Shown here: piece by piece, positions 48,411 to 56,875 of the stretch
Layout: each line of letters begins with the position of its first letter
How positions within the stretch are numbered: the first letter of the stretch is position 1
Source: Xylanimonas ulmi
Lineage (GTDB): Bacteria > Actinomycetota > Actinomycetes > Actinomycetales > Cellulomonadaceae
NCBI RefSeq assembly: GCF_004216535.1
Contig: NZ_SGWX01000001.1
Location: 3,410,001 to 3,474,000 of the forward strand
Direction: 5' to 3'
DNA: 64,000 bases
Made by a program: the position numbers and the translations under genes
The notes under the pieces: generated by a model
The model's input: only the letters and a program-made list of their open reading frames with translations
Database searches by the model: none
What the model was told of the DNA's origin: nothing

Positions 48411-50945
48411 ATGGCCGCACCCGACCCCGACGAGCCCGGCTCTACGGGCATAGCGAAGCCCGCCCCCGTCGCCGCAGACGCGTCGTCGCCGGCAACCGCG
48501 GCCGCGTCGTCGTCGTCGCCCATCGCGGGCACACCCGGGCAGCCGGTGTTGCGTCGCGTCGCGACGCTGCTCGCCCCCTACAAGGGCCAGCTGCTGCTGG
48601 TGGCGGTGGCCGTCGTCATCAGCGCCGGGCTCACGAGCGTGGCCCCGTTCCTGACCCGCGCGGTGTTCGACGACGCGCTGTTCCCGGTGGGCCCGACGGG
48701 CGCCGTCGCGCCGCCGGACCTGCGGCTGCTCGCCTGGCTCATCGGGGGGCTCGTCGCGATCCCGCTGGTGAGCGCGCTCATCGGCGTCGGGCAGACCTGG
48801 CTGACCACGCGCATCGGCAACGGCGCCATGGCCGATCTGCGCGTCGCGCTGTTCGAGCATCTGGAGCGCATGGAGCTCGCGTTCTTCACCTCGACGCGCA
48901 CGGGCGACATCCAGTCGCGCCTGGCCAACGACGTCAGCGGGGTGCGCTCGGTGCTCACCTCGACCGCGACCACCATCCTGCAGAACGTCGTCACCGTCAT
49001 CGCGGCATTCGTGTCGATGGTCCTGCTGAGCTGGCAGCTCACCATCATCACGCTCGTGCTCATGCCGCTGTTCATGGTCATCCAGGTGCGGGTGGGCAAG
49101 CGGCGCAAGGCGCTGCAGCGGCGCACGCAGGAGTCGCTGTCGGAGATGACCGCGATCACCGAGGAGTCGCTCGGCGTCTCGGGCGTGCTGCTGGCCAAGG
49201 TGTTCAACCGCGCCGACGTCGAGGTGGCCCGCTACCGGCGCGAGAACCGCCGCCAGACGCGTCTTCAGGTGCGCAACGCGATGACCGGGCAGACCTTCTT
49301 CTCGATCGTCTCGACCTTCTTCGGCCTCACGCCCGCGATCGTGTACCTGGTGGCTGGGCTGCTCATCAACGGAGGCACGCTGGTCGGCGGCGCCACCCTG
49401 ACGGCCGGCACCATCATCGCGTTCACCACGTTGCAGTCACGGCTGCAGCAGCCGCTCGTGCAGCTCATGCGCGTCACGCTCGACGTGCAGACGTCGTTCG
49501 CGCTGTTCGCGCGCCTGTTCGAGTACCTCGACCTTGAGCCCGCGATCACCGACCGCCCGGGCGCGCGCGTGCTGCGCAAGAGCGACGTGCGCGGCGATGT
49601 CGAACTGCGTGACGTGTGGTTCCGCTACCCGTCCACCCGCGCCGAGTCCGCGCCCGGCGGGGCGGCGTCGTCGTCGTCCGACGGCGGTGGGCGCCGCGGG
49701 GCTGGTGGGCGCGGCGGGGCTGGCGGCGGCACAGGTGGCGGCGCAGGCGGCCGCCGCGGGCCGCGGGGCCGCTCCGGGCGCGGGTATCGGGCGCTCGAGG
49801 TGCCCATGGTCGCGGCCCTGACCGACATGGCGGGCGCCAACGTGCTGCCGCCGACGTCGGCGCCAGGCCTCGCGGCGGCCGTCTCCCTGCGCGTCTCCGA
49901 GCCTCTGGTCGTGCCCGCCGAAACCACGCGAGGCGCCACGCACCCGCTGGTTGAGCCTGTCGAAACCACGCGAGGCGCCACGCACCCGCTGGTTGAGCCT
50001 GTCGAAACCACGCGTCGCGCCACCCACTCGCCGATTGAGCCCGCCGAAACCGCCCCGCCGTCCCCGACCCCGCTGCCCGAGGCCCGCAAGTACCTCGACA
50101 TCGACGTGACCGACCTCGCCCAGGTGGGCGAAGACCTCGACGCAGACGGCCGCATCTCCGACGACGAGAAGTGGGCGCTCGCGGACCTCTCACTCACGGT
50201 GCGCGCCGGGCAGCTCGCGGCGCTCGTCGGGCCGTCGGGCTCGGGCAAGACCACGCTGACGTACCTGGTGCCGCGCCTGCACGAGGTGACCCGCGGCGCC
50301 GTCCTCGTCGACGGCGTCGACGTGCGCGACGTGACGCTCGGATCGCTGGCCGACGTCGTCGGCATGGTCACGCAGGAGCCCTACCTGTTCCACGGCACGA
50401 TCACCGAGAACCTGCGCTACGCCCGCGCCGACGCGACGGACGCGGAGATTGTGGAGGCGTGCCGCGCGGCCAACATCCACGACCGGATCATGAGCTTCGC
50501 CGACGGGTACGAGACGATCACGGGGGAGCGCGGATTCCGGCTGTCGGGCGGCGAGAAGCAGCGGTTGTCGATCGCGCGCGTGCTCATCAAGGACCCGCGC
50601 ATCCTCATCCTCGACGAGGCGACCTCGGCCCTGGACACCGCCACCGAGCGACTGGTGCAGCAGGCGCTCGAACGCGCCATGGCCGACCGCACGACGTTCG
50701 CGATCGCGCATCGCCTGTCGACCATCATGAACGCCGACGTCATCTTCGGAATCGCTGACGGGCGCCTCGTGGAGCAGGGCACGCACGCCGAGCTCTTGGA
50801 GCGCGGAGGGCTGTACGCGCGGCTGTACCAGGAGCAGTTCGGCGCGGGCGCGGTCGAGGCGCGACTCGCAGACGCAGTCCAGTTCGCCGACGGCGCCACG
50901 CTGCCGCGCGCGGCCACGCACCCGAAGCCCGACGTCGCGATCTGA
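48411..50945 (+). CDS. ABC exporter (fused TM-ATPase) with a 180-residue insertion in the ATPase domain
   Basis: The protein has 844 residues. After a polar N-terminus, six membrane helices (about 50-330) form the exporter half (EHLERMELAFFTSTRTGDIQ is the coupling region). The ATPase domain begins VELRDVWFRYPS (397-408), where the A-loop Tyr lies. Before the core resumes at WALADLSLTVRAG (about 590) there is an insertion. It is Gly/Arg-rich, has 14-residue repeats (LVEPVETTRGATHP), then a segment with a perfect EF-hand loop, DLDADGRISDDE (575-586). Walker A is GPSGSGKT (607-614), signature LSGGEKQRLS, Walker B ILILDEATSALD. It likely works as a homodimer or with another half; substrate unknown. 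Confidence 0.9.
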   Translation: MAAPDPDEPGSTGIAKPAPVAADASSPATAAASSSSPIAGTPGQPVLRRVATLLAPYKGQLLLVAVAVVISAGLTSVAPFLTRAVFDDALFPVGPTGAVAPPDLRLLAWLIGGLVAIPLVSALIGVGQTWLTTRIGNGAMADLRVALFEHLERMELAFFTSTRTGDIQSRLANDVSGVRSVLTSTATTILQNVVTVIAAFVSMVLLSWQLTIITLVLMPLFMVIQVRVGKRRKALQRRTQESLSEMTAITEESLGVSGVLLAKVFNRADVEVARYRRENRRQTRLQVRNAMTGQTFFSIVSTFFGLTPAIVYLVAGLLINGGTLVGGATLTAGTIIAFTTLQSRLQQPLVQLMRVTLDVQTSFALFARLFEYLDLEPAITDRPGARVLRKSDVRGDVELRDVWFRYPSTRAESAPGGAASSSSDGGGRRGAGGRGGAGGGTGGGAGGRRGPRGRSGRGYRALEVPMVAALTDMAGANVLPPTSAPGLAAAVSLRVSEPLVVPAETTRGATHPLVEPVETTRGATHPLVEPVETTRRATHSPIEPAETAPPSPTPLPEARKYLDIDVTDLAQVGEDLDADGRISDDEKWALADLSLTVRAGQLAALVGPSGSGKTTLTYLVPRLHEVTRGAVLVDGVDVRDVTLGSLADVVGMVTQEPYLFHGTITENLRYARADATDAEIVEACRAANIHDRIMSFADGYETITGERGFRLSGGEKQRLSIARVLIKDPRILILDEATSALDTATERLVQQALERAMADRTTFAIAHRLSTIMNADVIFGIADGRLVEQGTHAELLERGGLYARLYQEQFGAGAVEARLADAVQFADGATLPRAATHPKPDVAI
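49905..50057 (+). repeat. 42-bp tandem repeat (about 3.6 copies) inside the ABC exporter gene
   Basis: Units at 49947-49988 and 49989-50030 are nearly identical, with diverged copies on both sides. The core TTGAGCCTGTCGAAACC is a sequence known to recur in many high-GC genomes. Because 42 is a multiple of 3, the frame is kept and 14-residue peptide repeats result. A related copy lies between genes at 50951. Confidence 0.8.
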
Positions 50946-50950
50946 CCCCC

Positions 50951-50977
50951 GGGTGGTCGAGCCCGTCGAAACCACCC
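50951..50977. repeat. Intergenic palindromic copy of the GAGCC(T/C)GTCGAAACC repeat
   Basis: GGGTGGT (50951-50957) pairs with ACCACCC (50971-50977), enclosing GAGCCCGTCGAA. It lies 6 bases after the ABC exporter stop and could serve as its terminator. It is a relative of the coding repeat within that gene. Confidence 0.65.
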
Positions 50978-51100
50978 CCACACCCTGCTCGCTCAAGGCG
51001 TCCGCGCTGGCCACGAGGTTATCCACAGGGCGCTTGGGCGTGGTCGTCGGCCTGGCTATCTTGACGCCTGTTGGGGTCGGTCGACGAGGGGACTGCTCGG

Positions 51101-51727
51101 ATGGGTCACAGGGTGCGTCGGGGCGCCGCGGTGCTGGGGGCGCTCATACTGCTGGGCGGCGTCGGGTGCTCGCCTGATGGCCGCGGGCCCGATGGGAGCC
51201 GGTTCGACGGGAGTTCGCCGGCTGGCGTCGCGAGCGCCGACACCGAGGTGACCGACTCGCCGCCGGAGCCCAGCCCAACGCCGTCGCGCGTCGTGGTCAA
51301 GCCCGAGCGTCCCGCCGCGATGGACGACGACGGCCCCGCCGGCGCCGAGGCCGCAGCGGTCTATTTCGTGAAACTGGACTCGTATACGCAGGCGACCGGA
51401 GACACGGCCGAGTGGGAGGCGATGTCACACGAGGTCTGTGGCTTTTGTGCAGGGCGACTCGCGCAGGCGCAGAGGATCGCGGAGCGCGGCGATGCTTTTG
51501 TCGGAGGCGAACTCTGTGCCGAGGTTCGGCACACCTATCGGATGGACTTGCCAACCGGAATCTGGCCCATCGACCTCGATATCGCCGAAAGCCCAACGCG
51601 GATCATCAGGCCAGATGGGACCGTTGCCTTCGAGACGGGTGAGTCGCGTTACGTCAAACGCGTTGAGGTCGCGCGTCGCCATGGCGCCTGGGTCGTGTTC
51701 ACCGTCGGTTCAATTCCGGAGAGCTAG
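51101..51727 (+). CDS. DUF6318-like lipoprotein
   Basis: The protein has 208 residues. The signal peptide ends in the lipobox LLGGVGC, so the mature protein is anchored outside the membrane. A Pro/Asp/Ser-rich linker follows (residues 25-75). The globular part then has the pattern AAVYFVKLDSYTQATGDTAE and EVCGFCAGRLAQAQ that I associate with the DUF6318 family of actinobacterial lipoproteins of unknown function. ATG 51101 is the start that gives a proper signal. The next gene starts 1 base after the stop and is also secreted, so the pair probably works together outside the cell. Confidence 0.8.
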   Translation: MGHRVRRGAAVLGALILLGGVGCSPDGRGPDGSRFDGSSPAGVASADTEVTDSPPEPSPTPSRVVVKPERPAAMDDDGPAGAEAAAVYFVKLDSYTQATGDTAEWEAMSHEVCGFCAGRLAQAQRIAERGDAFVGGELCAEVRHTYRMDLPTGIWPIDLDIAESPTRIIRPDGTVAFETGESRYVKRVEVARRHGAWVVFTVGSIPES

Positions 51728-51728
51728 C

Positions 51729-52733
51729 GTGCGAGTGACAACAGGACTCCTGGCGGCGAGCCTCGCCGCTGGATCTCTGACCGGCGTTCCATCCGCTGTC
51801 GGCGCCGATCGCGAGGGCTACTACGGGTTCGTCGATGGTGACGTTGGCGAGTTCCAGGTCGAGGCGGAGGATTCTGCGTGGGAGTCGTCGGGTGGGGGCC
51901 GGACGGAGAAGGAGCAGTCGTTGCCGGCGGAGTTGTTCTTCCGGGCGGATGCGACCTATTGCGCGCTCGCCTCTGCGGGGTCGGACTGGATCGAGTCGTC
52001 TCCGAGCGGCCCGTGTGGCGAGGACGCCCTGTATGAGTTCACGCTGCCGCCCTGCCAGGACGGGTCCTACGAGCTCGCCCCCCTGTGGGTCCAACGCCTG
52101 CGGCCGGACGGGACGTACGGGACCCCCGAGCTCGTCTCGGGACGTCAGTGCGTGACCGCCGCGGACCTGCAGGCCGAGGCGCGTCGGGAGTTCGCGACCC
52201 TGCACGTGCCCACCCCCGACGCGACCTTGCAGACCGCGTCCCCGACCCTGCTGGTCAACGCCTGGTACCCCGCCCACACCACCGCCACCCCCATCACGCG
52301 CGAGGCCACCCTGCTCGGCGTGCCCGTCCAGGTCCGCGCCATCCCCACCCAGTACACCTGGGACTTCGACGACCCGTTCTCCCCCACCGGACCCACCCTG
52401 ACCACCACCGACCCCGGCAGGGCGTGGACCCCCGGCGACGGCGACGTCGACCACACCTGGACCGCGCACGCCTGGACCCGCCTCGGCGACCCCGACACCC
52501 CCACCGGCAAGAACGCCGAAACCCACCGCGCCGCCAACGGCGCGAAATACCGCACCAACGTCACCATCACCCTGACCACCACCTGGCAAGGCCAATACCG
52601 CATCCTCGGCGCCCCGACCTGGACCACCATCCCCGACACCCTCACCACCACCAGCCCCGCCGGGACCTACACCCTCACCGAGGCCCGCACCCACCTGTAC
52701 TGCGACACCCTCAACGGGGACACCACCTGCTAA
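51729..52733 (+). CDS. Secreted protein of unknown function with a PKD-like C-terminal part
   Basis: The protein has 334 residues from GTG 51729. The N-terminus is a Sec signal (TGLLAASLAAGSLTGVPSAVGA). The C-terminal half has a PKD/immunoglobulin-like stretch (PTQYTWDFDDPFSPTG and VDHTWTAHAWTRLGDPDTP). Four Cys may form disulfides. The last 400 bases are strikingly rich in CCACC/ACC codons (Thr, Pro), unlike neighbouring genes. It follows the lipoprotein gene by one base; a joint surface role is inferred, no activity can be named. Confidence 0.8.
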   Translation: MRVTTGLLAASLAAGSLTGVPSAVGADREGYYGFVDGDVGEFQVEAEDSAWESSGGGRTEKEQSLPAELFFRADATYCALASAGSDWIESSPSGPCGEDALYEFTLPPCQDGSYELAPLWVQRLRPDGTYGTPELVSGRQCVTAADLQAEARREFATLHVPTPDATLQTASPTLLVNAWYPAHTTATPITREATLLGVPVQVRAIPTQYTWDFDDPFSPTGPTLTTTDPGRAWTPGDGDVDHTWTAHAWTRLGDPDTPTGKNAETHRAANGAKYRTNVTITLTTTWQGQYRILGAPTWTTIPDTLTTTSPAGTYTLTEARTHLYCDTLNGDTTC

Positions 52734-52775
52734 GAGGGCGGGAGGGGCTGGGGCCTTCGGCTTGCCTGCGACGAC

Positions 52776-54428
52776 TCACAGCGCAGGGATGCGCACCCCG
52801 AAGACCTCGCGGAGCGCCCGGCGGGCGGCGTGGTAGCCCGTCATCCCATGCACGCCGGGACCGGGAGGCGTCGACGCGGAGCACAGGTAGACCCCGCCGC
52901 CGACGCCATACGGGTCGAGCCGAGCCGAGGGGCGCGCGATCATCTGCCACATCGTGACGGCTCCGGCCGCGATGTCCCCGCCCACATAGTTCGCGTTGTG
53001 ATCCGGCATGCGGGATGCCGGCACGCACCGCGAGGCGACGACGACGTCGCGGAAGCCGGGGGCGAACCGTTCGATCTGCGCGGTGACGGCCTGCGTGACG
53101 TCGAGCGTCGACCCTGACGGCACGTGCGCGTATGCCCACAGGGGGCGTCGTCCGTCGACGGCGCGTCCTGGGTCGACGACCGATGGGTCGCTGACCAGCA
53201 CCATCGGGCGGTCTGCGTGCCGCCCGGCGTGCACTTCGGCCTCGGCGTGCGCCATCTGGGCTCGCGTCCCGCCGACGTGCACCGTCCCGGCGCGGGCGAT
53301 CGCGCCGTCGTGCTCGGGATCGGACCAGGGCACCGGTCCGGAGAGCACGAAGTCGACCTTCGCGGCGGCGTCGCCGTGGCGGAACCGCGTCAGCGCGCGC
53401 CGCACGCGCTCGGGCACGGCGTCGCCGACGACGTCGAGCAGCGTGCGGGGAGTGGTGTCGAACAGGTAGGCGCGGGCCGGTGGCAGATCGGCGCGCGACC
53501 GCACCCGGTGTCCCGTGACGACGTCGCCGCCGTGCGCCCGCAGGTCCCGCAGGAGAGCGTCGACGATCGCCTGCGAACCGCCTCGCGGAATCGGCCACCC
53601 GCCGCCAACGCCGCCGCCACCACCACCACCACCGCTGCCGCCGCCGCCGCTGCCTCCAACGTCGTCGTCGTCGTGTTCGAGCATTCGTCGCGAGTTCGAG
53701 TCCCCGGGTGCTCGAACTCTCGACGGATGCTCGAACTCGCGGGGTGGGGGTGCTGCTGCGGGGGTGGCGTGGGCGAGGGCGCCGAGGAGGAGCGCGGTTC
53801 CTGACGCGGCGAGCGACGGCAGCGGCGTGATCGTGTGCGCGGCGACGCCGGTCAGCAGCGCGGCCGCCTCCGGGGTTCGCCAACGCAGGTTCCACGCGGG
53901 GCTGCCCTGCTCCAGCACGCCGAGCCCGAATCGGGCGGCGCCAAGCAGGCCCGCGCCGAGCGCGCCGCCGCCGAGCGCGCCCCCACTGAGTCCTGGGGGC
54001 GCCGACCGCTTGTCGCCCAGCCCGACGGCGGTCACCGCCCGCCACTGGTCCGACGCCGGGCCCAGGAGCGAGCGCCAGGCGCCGCCGTCGGGCCCGAGCC
54101 GCTCGATGGTCGCGTCGAGCGAGTGGAACGCGACCGCCGCGGGCCGCCCGTCGATCGGCTGCGTGTACGACACCTCGGGGGTGAGCAGCTCCACGCCGTG
54201 CGCCGCGAGGTCGAACGCGCGGAAGAACGGCGACGCCCACGCCATCGGGTGCACGGCCGAGCACACGTCATGCACGACGCCGGGCGCGAGCCCGAGGTCG
54301 AGCGTGCGCGCACCGCCGCCGATGGTCTCTTCAGCCTCGAGGACCGTCACGCGCAGCCCCGCGCGGGCGAGCGTCACGGCCGCGGCGAGTCCGCCGGGCC
54401 CCGAGCCGATGACGACGGCGTCGTCCAC
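52776..54428 (-). CDS. CrtI/phytoene-desaturase-like FAD-dependent oxidoreductase with an internal palindromic insert
   Basis: The protein has 550 residues. The N-terminal dinucleotide fold is DDAVVIGSGPGGLAAAVTLARAGLRVTVLEAE, described here by its GxGPGG core, with GGGARTLDL after it. The C-terminal FAD part is YVGGDIAAGAVTM and STPPGPGVHGM. These fit actinobacterial relatives of carotenoid desaturases that act on unknown substrates. Between LAHATP and WPIPRGGSQAI, which I would expect to be nearly adjacent, there is an extra stretch of about 55 residues: a charged part encoded by a palindromic element and a poly-Gly/Ser part. The frame is intact. No carotenoid genes are nearby. Confidence 0.85.
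   Translation of the reverse strand: MDDAVVIGSGPGGLAAAVTLARAGLRVTVLEAEETIGGGARTLDLGLAPGVVHDVCSAVHPMAWASPFFRAFDLAAHGVELLTPEVSYTQPIDGRPAAVAFHSLDATIERLGPDGGAWRSLLGPASDQWRAVTAVGLGDKRSAPPGLSGGALGGGALGAGLLGAARFGLGVLEQGSPAWNLRWRTPEAAALLTGVAAHTITPLPSLAASGTALLLGALAHATPAAAPPPREFEHPSRVRAPGDSNSRRMLEHDDDDVGGSGGGGSGGGGGGGGVGGGWPIPRGGSQAIVDALLRDLRAHGGDVVTGHRVRSRADLPPARAYLFDTTPRTLLDVVGDAVPERVRRALTRFRHGDAAAKVDFVLSGPVPWSDPEHDGAIARAGTVHVGGTRAQMAHAEAEVHAGRHADRPMVLVSDPSVVDPGRAVDGRRPLWAYAHVPSGSTLDVTQAVTAQIERFAPGFRDVVVASRCVPASRMPDHNANYVGGDIAAGAVTMWQMIARPSARLDPYGVGGGVYLCSASTPPGPGVHGMTGYHAARRALREVFGVRIPAL
53598..53650. repeat. Gly/Ser-coding trinucleotide-rich tract
   Basis: Runs of CCGCCGCCACCACC on the plus strand encode a GGSGGGGSGGGG-type linker on the minus strand, next to the palindromic element in the oxidoreductase gene. 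Together they form the extra segment of that protein. Confidence 0.65.
53675..53736. repeat. Nested palindromic element, copy 2, inside a coding region
   Basis: The outer arm GTTCGAGCATTCGTC (53675-53689) is identical to that of the element at 6505, and pairs with GACGGATGCTCGAAC (53722-53736) with one G-T mismatch. The inner arms GAGTTCGAG and CTCGAACTC (53692-53700, 53711-53719) differ from copy 1. Here the element is translated as part of an oxidoreductase (REFEHPSRVRAPGDSNSRRM). Confidence 0.85.
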
Positions 54429-54561
54429 ATGCGCCTCCCCGTTTCAGGCCACCATCCAATCACCGCGACGGGGGCGAGCCGCTGTCCGGCGGCCCTGGAC
54501 CCTGTCCCGCCGCCGTCGGACGGTGCTACCTTGCCAGCGCCCGCAACCTTGAGGAGCCTTG

Positions 54562-54969
54562 ATGGTCTGCGCCGAAGCGCGGCAGCGACGCCGCGCCCGA
54601 GCGGTCACGTACGGCATGGTCGCGGTGCTGCTGGTGGCCGCGGTCACCCACGTCGAGCTGTGGCCGTTGACGTCCTTCCGCCTGTTCAGCAGCGTGCGCA
54701 CTGGAGGCGGCGCCGCCTACGAGCTCACCGCCGTCGCCGACGACGGCGCGCGCACCCGCGTCCCGGCCCGCGGGCAACTGCTCGCCGCGCTCCCGCGCCG
54801 ATCGCCCGACGCCGCCGTCGCGCAGGTGGACGCGTGGCTCGGCGATGCCGGGATCGACCCGGCGTCGGTCGACGTCGTCGTCCTGGAGCGCGCGTCCTGG
54901 CGCCTCGACCCGGAGACGCTCACGCGCCGGGAGACCGGCCGCGAGGTCGTCCTGGAGGTGCGGCCGTGA
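54562..54969 (+). CDS. Small membrane-anchored protein of unknown function
   Basis: The protein has 135 residues from ATG 54562 (a TTG directly before it is also possible), behind GAGGAG. An N-terminal hydrophobic helix (VAVLLVAAVTHVELWPLTSF) is followed by a soluble domain with a beta-rich pattern (AYELTAVADDGARTRVPA). The stop overlaps the start of the HTTM protein gene (GTGA), so both are made together. The name is unknown; by context it is an accessory subunit of the HTTM protein. Confidence 0.75.
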   Translation: MVCAEARQRRRARAVTYGMVAVLLVAAVTHVELWPLTSFRLFSSVRTGGGAAYELTAVADDGARTRVPARGQLLAALPRRSPDAAVAQVDAWLGDAGIDPASVDVVVLERASWRLDPETLTRRETGREVVLEVRP

Positions 54970-55892
54970 GCGCGGCCGCCTGGCTCGGGCGCGAGCGGCG
55001 CCGGTTCGACGCGCTGCTCATCGCCCCCGGCGAGGCGCGCCACGCCCGCTGGGTGCACGCGGGCGTCGCCGCCGTCGTCGGGCTGCGGTTGGCCGCGCGG
55101 GACTGGACCGTGCTCGCGGACCGCGATCCGGCCCTGCGCACGCACACCAACCTCTTGGGGTGGGCGCCGGACCTGCCCGCCTCGGCGCTGATCGCTCTAC
55201 AGGTGGTCGGTGTGCTGGCAGCGGTGGCGGCGATCGCGCGGCTGCGGCCGCGGGTGGCGTTCGCGGTCGCGTGGGCGTGCTATCTGGTGCTGTGCGGCCT
55301 GTGGACGAGCTCGGGCAAGGTCATGCACAACGACGTGCTGACGGTGTGGGTGGGCGCGGTGTGGCTGTTCGCGTCGCCGCCGGGGCGCGGTGTGCGGCCC
55401 AGGGAGCGCGGCGCGGGTTGGGGTTGGCCGCCGCGCGCGAGCCTCGCGGTGCTCGGCTGCGTCTACTTTCTGACGGGGTTCCAAAAGCTTGTCCACAGCG
55501 GGCCGCGGTGGGCGTTCTCGGACAACATGACGTGGGTGCTGCTCGAGGGCGCGCACGGCAGCCCGTTCGGGGCCGCGTTCCCGCAGGCGATCGCGCACCT
55601 TCCGGTGATCCCCCAGGCCCTCGCGACCGGGGCGCTTCTGCTCGAGCTGACGGCTCCGCTCTGGTTGTACTGGCGCTGGACGCGTGCGCCGTTCGCGCTC
55701 GCCGTGGCGGTGATGCACACGAGCATCTGGGCCTGCCTCGGCCTCGACTACTCGGCGTGGGTGCTCACGGCCGCGGCCGTCGCGCTGCCCACCGGGCTCA
55801 CGCCGTGGCTTGCGGCGCTCGAACGCCGACGTCGCCCCGACGGCGTCGGGCCGATGGCGAGCGCCGCCCGCGACCGCTCTACCGTGCGGTGA
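54966..55892 (+). CDS. HTTM-domain (vitamin K-dependent carboxylase-like) membrane protein
   Basis: The protein has 308 residues with about six membrane helices. Sequence pieces such as LRTHTNLLGWAPDLPASA, SSGKVMHNDVLTVWVGAVWL, YFLTGFQKLVHSGPRWAFSD and ELTAPLWLYWRWTR resemble the HTTM family related to gamma-carboxylase. Bacterial members have no agreed function; some act on thiol or peptide substrates. It is coupled to the small upstream gene, and its last 14 bases overlap the convergent sir2 gene. Confidence 0.75.
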   Translation: MSAAAWLGRERRRFDALLIAPGEARHARWVHAGVAAVVGLRLAARDWTVLADRDPALRTHTNLLGWAPDLPASALIALQVVGVLAAVAAIARLRPRVAFAVAWACYLVLCGLWTSSGKVMHNDVLTVWVGAVWLFASPPGRGVRPRERGAGWGWPPRASLAVLGCVYFLTGFQKLVHSGPRWAFSDNMTWVLLEGAHGSPFGAAFPQAIAHLPVIPQALATGALLLELTAPLWLYWRWTRAPFALAVAVMHTSIWACLGLDYSAWVLTAAAVALPTGLTPWLAALERRRRPDGVGPMASAARDRSTVR

Positions 55893-56808
55893 GCAGCGCC
55901 GTCAGCGCCGTGAGCGTCTCGGTGACCCCGGCGTCGACCTTGACCGTCGCGAGCGGGTCACCGCGCGTCTCGCCCCGGTTGACGATGACCACCGGCTTGC
56001 CCGCCTTGGCCGCGTGCCGCACGAATCGCAGCCCGCTCATCACCGTGAGCGACGTGCCCGCCACGAGCAGCGCGCCGGCGTCGTCGACCATGGCGTAGGC
56101 CCGCGCGACGCGCTCGCGCGGCACTGACTCGCCGAAGTAGACGATCTCGGGCTTGAGCACGCCGCCGCAGAACTCGCACGGCGCGGGCCGGAAATGGGCG
56201 GTCTGCTCGATGACGGCGTCGGCGTCGGGAGCGACCTCGACGTCGGTCACGCTGCGGACGCCGCCAACCACCTCGTCGAGGAAGTGCGGGTTGAGCGCGG
56301 TGAGCCGGTCGGCCAGGTGCGCACGGGAGATGACGCGGCCGCACTGCAGGCACACGACGCGGTCGGAGCGTCCGTGCAGGTCGATGACCTTGCGTGAGCC
56401 CGCCTCCTCATGCAGGAGGTCGACGTTCTGCGTGATGACGCCGCGCACCAGGCCGCGGTCCTCCAGGGCGGCGAGCGCGCGGTGTCCGCCGTTGGGCCGC
56501 GTGCGGCGCACGTGCTGCCAGCCCACGTGATTGCGCGCCCAGTAGTGGCGGCGGAACGCCTCGTCGCCGACGAACTGCTGGTAGGTCATGGGATTGCGGG
56601 GCGGCGCGTCGGGGCTGCGGTAGTCGGGGATGCCCGAGTCGGTCGAGACGCCCGCGCCGGTCAGGGCGGTGAACGTCAGGCCGCGCAGCACGCGGGCAGC
56701 GTCGTCGACCGTGCCGCGGCGCACGACGGCGTCGTCGGGCAGGGTCCAGGTGCGCTGTTGGTACGTGGGCGCCTTGAGGATCGGACTCGGGCGTGCGTCG
56801 GCGGGCAC
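55879..56808 (-). CDS. NAD-dependent protein deacylase, Sir2 family
   Basis: The enzyme removes acyl groups from lysine using NAD+. It has 309 residues. The NAD site is ALTGAGVSTDSGIPDYRSP, the ribose site TQNVDLLHEEAG, the catalytic His in IDLHGRSDRV, and the zinc cysteines in CLQC and CEFC. VAGTSLTVMSGLRFV and IVNRGETRGDP complete the fold. A longer N-terminal segment (about 45 residues) precedes the core. It stands alone and converges with the HTTM gene. Confidence 0.93.
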   Translation of the reverse strand: MPADARPSPILKAPTYQQRTWTLPDDAVVRRGTVDDAARVLRGLTFTALTGAGVSTDSGIPDYRSPDAPPRNPMTYQQFVGDEAFRRHYWARNHVGWQHVRRTRPNGGHRALAALEDRGLVRGVITQNVDLLHEEAGSRKVIDLHGRSDRVVCLQCGRVISRAHLADRLTALNPHFLDEVVGGVRSVTDVEVAPDADAVIEQTAHFRPAPCEFCGGVLKPEIVYFGESVPRERVARAYAMVDDAGALLVAGTSLTVMSGLRFVRHAAKAGKPVVIVNRGETRGDPLATVKVDAGVTETLTALTALLTAR

Positions 56809-56875
56809 GGGTCGAGCCTACGGCGCGCTCGCGCGTGCCCGCGCGCAGCGGGGACGCCCCGCTCATACTCCGAAG

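Noticed and set aside
49905-50057. Regular 42-bp repeats considered as a CRISPR-like array
   Set aside because: Repeats are directly tandem with no unique spacers, are in frame within an ABC exporter, and no cas genes are present.
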